Positions 44,838-57,800 of a DNA stretch of 64,000 nt are shown in pieces. The notes beneath the pieces are model-generated. The model had not been told where the DNA came from. It ran no database searches and worked only from the letters and a program-made list of their open reading frames with translations. The stretch is from NCBI GenBank assembly GCA_950106755.1, contig OX467092.1, positions 8,618,001-8,682,000 on the forward strand, in the 5' to 3' direction. The stretch is from Climacium dendroides. Its lineage: Eukaryota; Streptophyta; Bryopsida; Hypnales; Climaciaceae. A program made the translations under genes and the position numbers. The first letter of the stretch is position 1. Every line of letters starts with the position of its first letter.

Positions 44838-46900
44838 CTCGTATAGATATTGTAGATAAACTTGGGTTCTTAATAAAAAAATTAATACCCGAGCAATAGT
44901 CGAAAGTTCGTTCCTAGGGAGGCTAATATAATAGGACTACTTCTATTTTGAATTCTTAATAAGTCATTGCAATTGTAGAACATAAAGGAAAAGTTCTTTA
45001 GCCATATATTCTAATGTTTTTCCTCTCGCGATAATGTCTAATTACTAGATTTGCCACTCCACTCTTAAAGGCCACAAGGATTAAGAATATGCTCTTAATT
45101 TGGTTCTTTATTAATCTATAAATTTTTTTATTCTTCTTTTCCTTAAATTCTTTTCTTTTCCACCATCTTTTATTTGATCATTCTTTTCCAAATCTGCTTT
45201 TGCTCCAAGCTGGTTCCACCGTCAAGGTACAGTACTTATCAAATCAGCTTCACGACACCAACTTCGTACTTTAATCAATCTCCAATTGTAATCACTGATT
45301 AATCCAATTCGGCACTTGAATCAGGTACAGAACAATTGGCTTTCCATCTTCCTATTTGGGCTGAATCACACCAACTTGAACTTTGTCTTCAATTTCAACA
45401 ACAACAAGATCTTTCTTACCCAAATGAGAAGGGTTGAAGAAATTTTGCTTATGGCGGAATTTGCAGTTTCACATGCCAGCTTGGACTTCAATTACTTTTC
45501 TAATGCAAAATTCTCCATTTTTAAATCATTAATTTCAACTTGGAACTTAATTCCACAAATATGCAACACTCATCAATCGGCCTTACATCTCACAGATTGA
45601 CTTGGATTCACTCACGGATCATATACTGATTCGGCATTTACAAGACAACATTCAGACTTTATTCACATGCCTACTTGGGATGTTACAAATTAGTCTCACA
45701 ACATTCCGACTTGGACTTAAACACACATTTCAACTTATTCAATAAGCACACATATTCAAACACAACATAAATCACTCATCTGATTTACAATTTGGATTCT
45801 TCAAAATTACTACAACGACATTCACAAACACAAATTAGATCAATCTAAACTCACATGACTGCAAATAATTTCCAATTGACACATCACTAATTTACAACCA
45901 CAGGCTCCCATACAACTAGGATTAGACATTAAACACTCCACATACACTTGCATTCATCATCGATAATATAGATCACACTGCACCAATTTGGATAAACATA
46001 TATTTATATTAGCTTCCAAATTGGTGATCAAATCACCGTTATAGATTCAACAATTTTGTTCATATTCAAAACTCTTGATTTATCTATTAAACTCTAAATA
46101 TCTTCAACTTATACATTTCATCAACATCACTCAACAAATTCCAACTAGGATTTGCAAATCTTCTCAACTTTAACTACCCACTTGGATAAATTTTTCAATC
46201 ACTGCATCTTCTCGACATTGCACATAACATTGCATGCACTGGCACACATACATCTCCAACTTGGATACAGACACAAACTCACTCGCACTCTGATCCGACC
46301 TTGGATCAACACAAACACACTTTCCAATTAGAAATCACCAAACAAGAACACACATAAAGAAAACAAAACATACACAGCTTGACCAACTGGGACACACATT
46401 GAACTCTCTCAAATAGTGGGTAAAGAAAAATGAAACACAATTCGGAACTTAATAGAAAACTCCAAGATGGTTACCAAATTGGGAGTGACAGCCAACTCAC
46501 GTTGATAACCCAATTCAGATCTCACACGACACTAAAATGCCACCACTTAAACACACCTGTCGGCTATCCATCCCATTCAGCTGAACTCATTCTCATTTGC
46601 AAACACTACTCATTAACTTCGAAACAACTACTGACTCCTTACTTACTCGGCATTGACCAGACTTCCAATTTGGAACAACCGACCGGAGCCTACCACCCCA
46701 ACCATACCCAAATTGGAATTAACATCCACAAACCACCATTGACAAGACAATACAAAAATGACAACTTGGACTAAACAACCAGCCTAAAACTACCAAATGG
46801 GACTATAAACCCGTAAATAGCCACCAAAAGGCCCTCACATTACCTCCAAAATGGCACAAAAATTGTCGGTCTTTACATCCCATTCAGTTATCTATAGGTA
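44838..46900. repeat. Large inverted repeat, right arm
   Basis: Reverse complement of 34855-36660, slightly longer. It carries the same spaced CCAA-N-TTGG-like decamers. The arms differ by many substitutions and small indels, so this is an old pair. The 8.2 kb between the arms contains the second half of the copy-B methyltransferase gene. Confidence 0.75.
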
Positions 46901-47664
46901 CACATGATTGACAAGAAGGGTTTACAATATTTCCTTGCATTTTTAAGTGCAATTGAAGTTTTCATATGATTTGAAGACGCAAATATATTCTACTCATACT
47001 TCTGGAGTTTACTATAGCATCAAGAAAGCTTGATCTTCATTTTCAAGTATTCAAGAATGTTCAAATGTGGAATGTAAATATATTCCAACAATTGCTAAGT
47101 AGATCCAACTTCCCTGATGTCACAGTATACTCCAAGAACATGATTACCAATATATCCACAACATCAAATGCGGAAACATCTTCTGATCCTTTTTGAAAAG
47201 CAATTTTTTTTTTATGAGCATACAAATTGTAGAAGGAGTCATGTATAGTTTTTTGCTTTCTAAAAAGATACAAGAGATGTTTTCTCATTTGGTGATGTGG
47301 ATTTATTGCTAATTAAGTTCTTAGAGTGTACTGTGGCATAAAAAAAAGTGGATTTGCCTAGTAGATCGATCTTGAAAAATGTTTATATTCTGCAATTAAA
47401 CAACCTCCAACACTCGGGAAAAAATCCCAACCTCTTTTGATGTTTCAACAAGCTTCATGAGCATTAGTAGAGTTCGGAGTAGAGGAATCTCTAAACAAGT
47501 CTTGAAAAGATTTTTTCGTCTTGTCAAATGTTGCACACTTGTTTTTGTTCCTAGGTAGCCTCTTTGACTCTATTGATTGAGTGAAAGTGAAAACGTAATA
47601 AACGTCAAACATTAGGAAAAAAATTGACAAGAATTCCCTATATAAGAAACTCCTACCGTCTCAA
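46901..47664 (-). other. Possible decayed coding fragments of unknown origin
   Basis: Two minus-strand open stretches (47288-47061, HLLYLFRKQKTIHDSFYNLY; 47630-47445) have a mildly coding look but match nothing I recognise. They are short and interrupted. Most likely repeat-derived. Confidence 0.25.
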
Positions 47665-48000
47665 ATAGAAGAACCACTGGAGGTCAAACCACCAAGCTCT
47701 CCACTCTCTTGCAAACAAGGCTGCAATGGAGATGCAAAAGTGAGGGGCATACATCCCCAAACCCCTTTTATATGAGGCCGACGACCTCTTCCCGTTCGCG
47801 CCATTGGTCGGATGGAGGCCGTCCGATGTGGTAGACGAGCAACCATCCACCACATCTGTGTTGTCCACTTCGACAGACGGCCTACCGTCCGCATGATCGG
47901 AGTCGTTTGATTGCATGGACGATCAGACGTCCACCACATCTAGGCTGTTTGACTAGGCGGATGGCTAATGTATGAATGGTTTTCCATTGGATGGATGGCA
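47665..48000. repeat. GGACGG/CCGTCC-rich element with conserved flank, copy 2
   Basis: GAGGTCAAACCACCAAGCTCTC at 47675, then TTTTATATGAGGCCGACGACC and a CCGTCC/GGACGG-rich interior. Same layout and orientation as 43795-44300. Confidence 0.65.
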
Positions 48001-48668
48001 ACATTGGGGGCGTGGTCTCATCAATAGCACCTTTTTTTGCCCTTTCATCCTTGTTTTTGGTTAATCTAAATTTCTGAAATTTCAATTGCTCCAATTGATC
48101 ATTTTTTTTCTAGACTTCTTTTGAAAATGTCGTAAACACTCTTATTTTTTTAATAGTTCAAAATTAGAAGACCTTTGTCAAAAAATAAACTTATAGAATT
48201 CTAAGATATGAACTCTATAATTACCTTGTATACATTTTCAATGTGATCTCACATCATACAATAATCCTATCACTTCATAAATTGAATAATTTGTGGTCAT
48301 TTTTGGACTTGTAGTTATCTAAAAACCAAATATTATTTGTAATCAAATTATTTGCATTTTATTATTGATTTCCTAAATCCAATTATGCATTGGCATCTAA
48401 ATGACAAAAATACATAAATACAAATATTCAAATACATCACACACTCAAAATTTGTATTTGCAAAGAGCAACTATTCCTATTGGGGTGCTAGTGTGGCACT
48501 CCACAAGGTAAAATTCTTTGCCATATTATGAAATAGCTCGTGCAACTTTCGTATTTTTTCATACAAAGTGTTTTTCACACATGTTGCTTGTTCTAATATA
48601 TCCGCAACTATTCCATATTCACATTATTGTCTCTAAATGGTTATGATTTACATTCAAAATTACATTCC
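48001..48668. other. AT-rich non-coding DNA
   Basis: No gene or repeat structure recognised. Confidence 0.35.
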
Positions 48669-49825
48669 CACTATAAGAAAACTGCGTCTGCCTCGACATC
48701 CAGTCAAAAACGACGTATGTTCGCAAAAACACAATATGTCGCAGAAGACGTTGGGGTGTCAAGCCAAAAGAGTGAAGATTTTGCTCTGATGTCTTCGATA
48801 GCATTGCTAGATTTCAGTCACAGCATACTGATGCTACGAAAAACAATGATGCAATGTAAGACATCCAGATGGACACTAGATGTTTCCAAGGATGTCCACT
48901 ATAACATGTTCAGCCATGTCACCATCTTTGGTCAAACTTAGCTCAGAAGTTGATTTAGAATTTTGTTGCGGTTAGAGGTAAAGTAACTGTCCAAGGTTAA
49001 AAAGAGGACAACGGGCAGGTGGTGACTCCTAAAAGCTTATGTGGCATCTAACGTGGCGTGATGAGGTGGAAATTGTGTAACGTGGACATGGATGATGATG
49101 TGGCATGCCACGTCAACATACTTGGCCTATCCATGTTCCGATCTTGGATGTCTCCGTGGACGTCACAAATGACGTACTAACGTCTACATTGACGTCACTT
49201 CTGGCGTCAATATTTTATACTTATTGCAAATGTAATTTCAAGCCACATGCTATCCACTGTGCGTTTCATTACGTCTAACTGGACGTGTGGGTGTTGTGGA
49301 AGCAATTGTAGGCATTTTCTTTGATGTCAAAATGATTATAGATGCATGACATGACTTTATGCCCAAGGTTGAATTTGCACATGATGCACGTTCTTCCTAT
49401 GTAGTACAAAATGACTTATGTGTTTACTTGGTTTAGGTTCATTTTTGAGCTATTGAAGTCTTACATTTTGCGCACGTTCAACAAACTTCATTAGGATAAA
49501 ATTCCACCCTATTCATATGATATCACTTGCAATACCAAGCAAGACAGACTCTGCCATAAAATGCACATTCAAGATGCAACGGGTCTACTTGGAAGACATG
49601 AACATGCTGATGACTTTGTATTTCTCAGATGTCCTACGTGAAGTCAAAATGCTGGCATAGCAAACACCTGTCAGTGATGTGAACACCCTATGTTTCCTCC
49701 TCAGATGCAATGTCATCGCTAACTATGGCAACATACTCTCCACCATTGTCTGCTGGTTGGTGCACCGGGTCCACAACTTGTTGCAATGGTTATAGGCCAT
49801 CGAAGTCCCTATCATTCACCAATTG

Positions 49826-50070
49826 CACCATATAAGAAAACTATTTTTTTTCTGATGTCAGGTCAAAAATGTTGTACGTCCAGGATAACATCATACGTCT
49901 GAGAAAACATTGGGATGTCACGTCGACGGACGCTGGAAAAGCAGAGATTTTAGTTTGATGTTGTAGAAAGCATTGCTAAATTTCAGTCACAGCATATTGG
50001 TGCTATGAAAAACAATGATGCAATCTAAGACATTGTTGTGGACATTAGATGTTTTTTAAAATGTCCAAAA
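49826..50070. repeat. Internal duplicate of the element-4 left end
   Basis: Shares ATTTCAGTCACAGCATA-TG-TGCTA-GAAAAACAATGATGCAAT and flanking sequence with 48806-48860 in direct orientation, about 1155 bases downstream. Confidence 0.8.
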
Positions 50071-51489
50071 AAATTTTCAAAATGTTATAAGCTATATAGA
50101 TTTAATTTATATAACAATTTTATATAAATTAGATGAATGGATTTGTTATGAAAAAAAGTTTACAAAATCATATCAACATTATATTATATAAAAATATTTA
50201 TTTTTAACTTAAGATTTAAATTCTAAATTTTATTAGTTTAAAATCATAAATTTTGCATCAAATTTTAATAATTTTTATTGCTATTTCACCTTCTTAACTT
50301 ATTATTTTCAAATCATTCATATCTAATGTGGGGTGATTTTCTAGTGTTCTTGGACTTTGAGATATTTGACATCTTAACCCTTAAAGAACCAAGGCCTTTT
50401 TATTGCCATAAAATATTGAAAATTGCCATTTCTGTAGCAAAGAGTAAAAGAAATTTTAATTTTTCTCCACATCTAACTATAGAATCTTACACCTAACAAG
50501 TAGAAAAATTGTAGAAAAAATTTCAGAATTTTTGACCACATAGATTTAAAGTGGAAAAAACAAGTTTTTTAGCGCATTGAGGGACTAGATTTTTTGACTT
50601 TGGAAATTTTTTGCACTACAGAGTTTTGAGATTTAAATATTTATAGTAGAAAATTGAGTTGAGAGTTCAGGAAAATAAATTAAAAATAAAAAAACTTAAA
50701 TTTCATTCTTAAGAAAATTGTTAAGTAGAAGTAGGTATGAGATAGAAGGAAAATCTAAAATATTAATAAATTTTAGATGGAATTAAAATGCACTAATCTC
50801 AATGGTGAGATTGTTCTAGCAAGTAAACTAAGCCACGTGAAATTTTTATTTTGAAAAAATTGTAAAAATTGCATTCAGAAATGCATCCAACAAGTTATTT
50901 TTTTTAAGAAGATGCTCTAATTGCCTAAAAAACAAAAATGTCCATAACTTTCTCATAACAAATCCAAATGAAATGAATCAGAGCTTTCCAGATAGACAAA
51001 AATATAATCTACAATTGGAATTCCATGTTGGATGTATTGTTGTGTCATATTATATTGAAGTTAATGTTGCAAACAACCTAAATTTAATAAATGTGACTTT
51101 ATCAATTAAATGTTCAAGGAGACATCCCCATATATGTTGAAGATGACATGCAAATGTTCATCATGACATCATAAACAACAAATAAGATTTGTAGAAAATT
51201 TAGAAATTGTTGAAGCAAATGTTTAAAACAACATTAATGTCTAATGTCTAATTTCATACTACAGATGTTCTTTTGAATGTTTACAATGACGTCAAAAAAA
51301 ACATAACTAAGACATGTAAATGTTTTTTAAAACATCATTTCAGACATCATTGTATTTATGTTGCTGCTCATATTTTAGTTTTGTATATCCCATATTGTTT
51401 GTCATGCCTCCTACACCCTACTAGTATAAAAGGCTTGTCTTTTCATCAATTAATAAGTAGATTTTTGAGCCATTCAATATACTTGATAA

Positions 51490-51660
51490 ATATAGTGTAT
51501 GGCATATTGTATGGTGTATTTTGTATGGCATGTTGTATGTATTTTTTATGGTGTATTTTTTATGGCATATTATATTTTGTATGGTGTATTTTATATGTTG
51601 TATTGCATATGATATACCATATGTTGCATATTTTATATTGTGTACAATATATTACTGCAT
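51490..51660. repeat. GTATGG(C/T)(A/G)TATT-type simple repeat
   Basis: Irregular repeats of TGTATGGTGTATTTT and TGTATGGCATATT. They create a hydrophobic, Cys/Tyr-rich stretch in a 266-codon open frame that is not believed to be a gene. Confidence 0.8.
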
Positions 51661-52599
51661 TGATAACATTAGAGCGTCCAATACAATGCATACATGCGTT
51701 CCAGGAGATGTCCCAAAAAATAAATGTGTTCATAAATGCATCTTCTTCTACGAAGATAAAACAAGTGGACATCGCCGCTGACAACCTACAATGCAAGAAA
51801 CCATCTACTACCCCAGCATGTACTTGTGCTGGCTTGTGCAAGCAGACATCTCTTATGATAGGGTATGCTTTAAGAAGCACGCATGTGCAAACTCCACATA
51901 CTCGGATGGACATTTCAATCAGCATACAACTGTTTCACCTGACGTCATTTAAGACACCTAGACGTCCACAGCGATGTCTCAGAAGACATCCTAAAATGCT
52001 AGACAGACCAAGCAAGTGGCCCCCAAAAATGCCATGTCAACATCCGCAGATGCCACGTCAGCCAATTCCGTGAGCACCGACGTTGCATGTCACGTCAATT
52101 ACACGTCAGATGCCACATCATAGACGAGCAATGGATGAAAAAATGATACTTTGGCTTTCCTGCGCCTAGGTGGCAACCACATGTCAACTCCTGAAGTTAC
52201 CCATTGACCGATGTTTTTGTGGACATCACGATGCTGGGTCTACAAATTTGATGCAACGTATCATGTTTTTGGCATGTCCACAGCAGCACAAAGTGATTGG
52301 ACATCAGTCTAGACATAGAACGCGTCACGCGCGATATCGGGGTGTCTAAATTGCGATGTCGCGGCAAACACAATTTTCTTATAGTGTCATAGAATTGTTG
52401 GCAAACTAAATAACACCAGTATACACCCAAGTATGATTCTACAAAAAAAACAATCTAGCATTTAAGAATTGTACGCCCAACACTTATAAACTTTGCCTTG
52501 AGAGATGGAAAATAGTCATTAGGAAAAAAATTCCAAATGATTTATCATGTACTAGCATGAGTGATCCTACCAAATAAATGATCTATTACACCTACTATT

Positions 52600-53430
52600 T
52601 GATTTTGAATGACAAGCACAGTTTAGGTAGGACCAATGGATGTTCCACATTTCTTGTGGATATTTGTCTCATCAATCATTGGCCATTAGTACTTCTAATT
52701 TAATATATAACTTTACAATAGTGACTGAGAACTTGCTGTGATCGTATCCGTAGAGTGCAAAAATATTAACTAAATTTTGGCCATTGGATATGAGTCTCCT
52801 ACCATGCAAGGCAACATACTCATTCAAGTTTAATTTTTGCAACCTACCCCAAATTTGCCAAGTGGAAATTAGTAAAGGAATTAACAAATTAATGTTACCT
52901 ATAGCCTAGACCTAATGATCCTTTGAAGTCATCTAGTCTTCTATGGTTCTCCATGGCACAAAGGGTATGGCAAAGTGTAACAAGGAACAAATGGGAAAAT
53001 GTACCAAATTCTAGTAACAAAAGATTAGACAATGAGGTGCTGCAATCCTCAGTCTGGTTATTTGTGTGCCTAATGGCAACTTCAACGATGGTCGTGTTTT
53101 TCTTGGCTTCAACAAGCTCAATTTTATCTTCAACAAGAATTTGCATAAGCATACTCTACAACTCCTATAAGTGAGCAAGTACTTTGAGCAGATTAGTGTT
53201 TGCAAATTCAAAAATGCAAATCCATTGTAAAAGATCAAGGATCGTGAGTAGTAACACAAGCTCACCATCTTCCAATGCATTGTTGATTGCTATGAGGTTG
53301 TATTCCTATATAAATTGGTCGATCTCCATTGGATTAATAATAACCAAAGTAGCTTGTACTCGAACATGTACCCCTAAGATAGGAGAAGGAAGAGGTTCCT
53401 TATATTCCAATGTTACCATATCATGGTGCT
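52600..53430 (-). pseudogene. Unidentified decayed coding sequence
   Basis: From about 53400 down to 52895 one minus-strand frame reads as protein with only three stops. It begins EPLPSPILGVHVRVQATLVI, continues INNALEDGELVLLLTILDLL and later ILVEDKIELVEAKKNTTIVE. After an apparent shift it continues at 52887-52672 (LISTWQIWGRLQKLNLNEYV). Long hydrophobic and helical-looking stretches, no motif I can name. Probably the remains of a host or transposon gene; family unknown. Confidence 0.4.
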
Positions 53431-53663
53431 ATGAAGGTCCATTCCTCTACACTTGAAAGTAAATTCAACCAACATATTAGAATAAAACTGAATTTGAGGA
53501 AATAATATAAAAACTAGAGTAGTTTCACCAACTACTCATGGATAGAGAGTAAAAAAATTCCTTTCTGGTATATCCCTACTTGAAGGTAGTTTTCTAGTTA
53601 TTTCTAGTCATTTTAGTTTCATGCATATAGCAAAATTGACTATATCATAAGCTTTATGAGATC

Positions 53664-53932
53664 CACGGTTGTCATATCGGACAGAATCTTACTATTCACA
53701 GACAAATCGGGCGAATCAGGGTTGACTGGCTGCAAACTTTGTAGGCCAATAACTTTTGGAAAAATGATCCAAATTGGGCATATGAGATGTTTTTTGGCAT
53801 CTATAGTTTTTCATATGCCCAATTTGGATCATTTTTCCAAAAGTTATTGGCCTACAAAGTTTGCAGCCAGTCAACCCTGATTCGCCCGATTCGTCCGTGA
53901 ACAATAAGATTCTGTCCGATATGACAACTGTG
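53664..53932. mobile_element. 269-bp fold-back element with 8-bp target duplication (hAT-like MITE)
   Basis: Arms 53664-53784 and 53811-53932 are nearly perfect reverse complements with a 26-base loop. Ends are CACGGTTGTCATATCGG and, inverted, CACAGTTGTCATATCGG. ATGAGATC flanks both sides (53656-53663 and 53933-53940). An 8-bp duplication fits the hAT superfamily. The two overlapping ORFs are mirror artefacts of the arms. Confidence 0.88.
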
Positions 53933-53940
53933 ATGAGATC

Positions 53941-54600
53941 AAGTGTAATCTAAAAAAAAGTTCTTTACTTTTTTCTTGTAGAAATATTTTTAATTTTGAA
54001 CAAACCAAAATACTTCAATGGATGGTCAAAGTTTTATAGAAAATCTCTAAATATTCCAAGAAGTTGTGGGCCTTACATATGCCCAAATGTTCCAAAAACA
54101 CAAATAAGAAAATGTTATATTAGTGAAGTGCATTGAGTGTCTTCAACCCACATACGTATGTTACAACCTTCATGAGGAATAAACAAAGTAATAATAAGCA
54201 AAGTAATAATTGTGGAGTACGTGAAATTCAAGTAGGTAGAAAATAGGATAGGAAATGAGTAACGTAGTATAGAGTTTTTAAAATTTTCTTAAAGATAGAA
54301 GAAATTGGAAAATAAGTGCCAAATTTAGAATAGCAATATCTGGAACTATGCCATACTGGAACTGGACGGAACTGGGGACAGAAACCGGAAACACCGGATC
54401 CCAAGAACCTACGGTTTCTAAGTTCCGACCTAGGAGGACTAGGGAACCGTTACGGAAACGGTATGAAAATCCATTTACCTTGGGAACGTTGGAGAATTGT
54501 GGGATACTTAAGTCCACCACCAAGATCATTTTCTCCCTCTTTCTTGTTCTTACATTTTCACACGTGGTTAGCAGAGTGAAAGAGTGATGAGATAGGATCC
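53941..54600. other. Non-coding stretch before the retroelement remnants
   Basis: GC content rises from about 54300 onward; no coding exon is recognised. Contains GGGAACCGTTACGGAAACGG near 54442. Confidence 0.35.
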
Positions 54601-55622
54601 GAGTTAGGAAGAATGAAGCGAGGTCGGTGCCGATTGCACCGGATTAGACATGGCTACTAGATTACAAAAATCTACGATTATGGCCCGAATAATCACTCCG
54701 GCCATTCCAACTGATCCGGTTAACCGAAATTTTTTGGAACGAGGATCTGACTAGGATGGATTGTCTAGGGTTCATATAGAGGCCATGGAGTCTCAAAAGC
54801 GACGTAATGATTCAAGAACTCACCAATGGGGGTCCAAACCAATATGAAAGGACTATAAGGGGGCGACCCATAACTTAGACTATGAATAAGTGGGCAGAGG
54901 TTTACGGGTTTGCCAAGACAGGATACGGATTCACTTCCTGGGTGGATAAGTATGCCTTCAGAAAGTTCCGAGGTTCGGTTCACCCAAAAAAAAGGTACGC
55001 CATTAGCGATTGCAAGGATGCTAGACAGAGGCGAGGGCTGTAGTTCCTAATTTCGATCCTATATCCGAAAAAGCCTACCCGAGTTATGGTTACCATGGCC
55101 AACACCCTTTTTGGAACTTTGGAAGATAGGTTGGTTAATTGGGGATAGATAATCAGAGTAGTGGTAGCTAAGCTAGCAGATATTGTCTCGCATAGTAAAT
55201 CTAGTTTGATCAGTCCCTACCTCTTCCACCTCTATCATCATAATGAGGTGTTGAGTAATCCGAAAATGATAGCATACCAAACCAGAGTTACGATCCTACA
55301 GTACGAACTCACAGCGAAATATGGATCAAAACATCCGTAGTCGGATCTAGAGGAGGACGTTTTGGAAGTCAGAGAGGAACCTACCAAGCATCAAAGGAAG
55401 TCAACGAATCCGACTTCACGAGGAAAGTTGCCGTTACTGGAGGGAGTGGAGCCCAGCCAAGTTCTAACACAACAAGATGAGTTGAATCCTTTTGAGAGCG
55501 GGATTCAGTGGCTACATCACACTAAGGAAACATATGACAGAATGGCAGTCGACGTCCTCAAAGTCTATGAGGCACTAGGTGACATAGAACCGGAGCGCAT
55601 CATCGAGGAGATTAAGCGGTGA
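54601..55622 (+). pseudogene. Decayed retroelement-associated ORF, copy 1
   Basis: Pieces parallel the ORF at 58420. 54680-54720 (ARIITPAIPTDPVNRNFLE) matches its MRVVPEIPTDEVRLEHL segment. 55215-55330 (PYLFHLYHHNEVLSNPKMIA) matches AYVSHLYFHHSLLKTNKEDA. 55362-55622 (QDELNPFESGIQWLHHTKET ... EEIKR) matches its LEDISELVQHIVYRTEDIM region. Many stops and shifts. Confidence 0.5.
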
Positions 55623-56820
55623 CCTGAACTAGAAGTTCTGTGTGGGAATGTGATCCCACATGCTAGACCCTGAACACTAGCATTTGACGGGAAATTTCAA
55701 AAATTGTTCCCTTAAAAAGAAAAGTTTTTGAGTTTTCATAGGAGATTAGAAAAATTTAGAAATTCCGGATCTCTATGAGTACCCATTTGGTCACTCATGA
55801 CTCAGGAATTATTTTTTTGGATTTTGTTAGTTTTTAGTATAGTTTTATATATAAAAAGCCTAAAAAAGAGCGAATAACCAGAATGAAGATGTCACATACT
55901 AATATAGCAATTGGTCCTAGATGGAGCATTTCCTGCTATTTGTAACCAAATCCTGCATGTAGATAGGGTAGAACCCAGAAATTGTACAAAATAACCATGT
56001 TTAGTAGAAATTGCCCAACTTGTCTGAACCTACCTTTCAGTGACAAATCTTAACCAAATTGGTCCGAGGGAATTAGGTGAGAACCCTAATATAAATTTCC
56101 AAAGATAGGTTTTAGTTTTCCCATTCCATTGGCAAAATAGTAGAAACCCCAATTGTTAGCCTACAGGTGAAGAAAACTCAAGACGGAACAAAGGAGGGCA
56201 TCTACAACCTAAGTACGATAATTTAAGGTGGGAAGCATGCCAGGAGTCCAACGGAGCAATCGGCTCGCCAAGATTCCCTTCCATGTGGAAGATTCCCCAA
56301 TTATCGGAAGTTAAAGGAGATAGCGGGATTTGATTCTCCTTCCTTAGATGTGCAAAATGGGAATATGATTTTGCACATCCCTTGTGGAATTCCATGAGAG
56401 GTTCCCCCAAAAGTCTCGGTTTTTTCTGATCTTCTAAAGATCTTTTTCCGAGTAGTCAACCGCCCAAATCCAAGATGATAAATTCATAGAATTTACCATG
56501 GGTGTGGTAAAATCTCACTAAAAATTAGGTTAGCTTGTTTTATGCTAATAACATTCTCCAATAAGTTTCAAGACATTTTGATAGCCAGAAGACCTACAAC
56601 TAGGAAGATCCTCCCCGAATTGACAATTTCAAATATTACGGAGGGGTTGACTGGCGTATCGGGAGTATACGGAATCGGAATGGGGCCCAAATTAGGTCTT
56701 TTCTTACTCACCCAAGCCTACTTGAGACCCTAGTCTAGTTACTTTCTTCAAAAAAGTCAACCTCCAAAAGTTGGATTTTTTCCCTTTTTTGGTTTTCAAT
56801 TGGCGCTAGCTTTAGGTGGT
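55623..56820. other. Non-coding repeat DNA
   Basis: No gene-like frame recognised. It may be untranslated or internal sequence of the neighbouring retroelement remnants. Confidence 0.35.
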
Positions 56821-57040
56821 TTTTTGACGGATGAAAAAGGGATTAGGGTTTTTTAAGACTAAAAATGGCCTTCTGAAGCCAATGGCGCAATTCGTTTGTG
56901 ATTTGGAGCATTTCTCCAAAAGTTAGAAGTTTAAACCAGCGTAGAAAGTTAAAAAATTAGAATTAAGATGAAAATCTAAAAAGATAGGATTGCTTGGAGT
57001 GCACTCCAAGTCTTCTTTGATTTTGAGGACCTGGAGAAGG

Positions 57041-57049
57041 TATATAAGG
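57041..57049 (+). promoter_or_regulatory. TATA box of LTR-like module
   Basis: TATATAAGG followed by CCTCCCCTCCTCACTCACTC, a C/T-rich likely start region. Confidence 0.45.
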
Positions 57050-57112
57050 CCTCCCCTCCTCACTCACTCCATCTCTCTTGTAGTCTCATGGTCTTTTAAG
57101 TTTTGGCTCTTT

Positions 57113-57380
57113 GGGCCATAGTTTATATTTTTTCTTTGTGTCATTTGGAGAAGTTTTGGTTGGAACAAAACTCTCAAAGTCTAGTTGTGTACTAATTTGG
57201 GTCATAGTTTGTGTTTTTTCTTTGTGTCATTTGGAGAAGTTTTGGTTGGAACAAAACTCTCAAAGTCTAGTTGTGTACTAGTTTGGGCCATAGTTTATGT
57301 TTCTTCTTTGTGTCATTTGGAGAAATTTTGGTTGAAACAAAACTCTCAAAGTCTAGTTGTGTACTAGTTTGGGCCATAGT
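57113..57380. repeat. 86-bp tandem repeat, three copies
   Basis: GGGCCATAGTTT or GGGTCATAGTTT recurs at 57113, 57199, 57285 and 57371, each followed by TTCTTTGTGTCATTTGGAGAA and AACAAAACTCTCAAAGTC. Confidence 0.93.
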
Positions 57381-57604
57381 TTTTGTACTAATCCTAGAGG
57401 TTCTTCCCTTGTGATTGGCAATGCCGCTTAGGAGAGCCTCTAGTGTTTGATTTAAAATATTTTGTGAATTAACACTATCGTATTAACTCGTGTTAGTATG
57501 ATGCGTGTTTGAAAGTCATACTAACACTTGTACTAACATACATTGTAACCGTGATTATACTAACTCGTACTTGTTTTAAGTATTTTTTTTGGTTTTTGAA
57601 AATA

Positions 57605-57800
57605 CGGCGGAGCTTTGACTTCAAGTCCTAGGATTGTTATAGATTTTTTATGATTTCCTAAAAGACGACGGAGCTTTGACTTCAAGTCCTAAGATTGTTG
57701 TAGAACTTTGATGATTTTCTAAAAGACGGCGGAGCTTTAACTTCAAGTCCTAGGATTGTGATAGAAATTTAATGATATTCTAAAAGACGGCAAAACTTTT
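57605..57800. repeat. 61-bp tandem repeat, three copies plus a partial
   Basis: CGGCGGAGCTTTGACTTCAA or variants at 57605, 57666, 57727 and a partial at 57788. Confidence 0.93.

Larger units (their letters stand above)
48669..52386. mobile_element. CACTA-like composite element 4
   Basis: Left end CACTATAAGAAAAC at 48669, right end inverse TTTTCTTATAGTG ending at 52386. Flanking triplets are TCC and TCA, so the target duplication is imperfect. A second left-end-like start (CACCATATAAGAAAAC, 49826) is followed by 230 bases homologous to 48680-48905, so two related elements appear joined or one is internally duplicated. Subterminal GACGTC/TGGACGTC motifs are frequent at both ends. The interior has an A/T-rich core and a GTATGGTGTATTTT-type simple repeat (51490-51660). 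No transposase recognised. Confidence 0.65.

Noticed and set aside
51273..52073. 266-codon open frame with a hydrophobic middle
   Set aside because: The hydrophobic part is the GTATGGTGTATTTT simple repeat read in one frame, and the rest lies in the subterminal repeats of a CACTA-like element. No recognisable domain.
53656..53904. Two overlapping ORFs with nearly the same protein on opposite strands
   Set aside because: They are mirror readings of the arms of the fold-back element.
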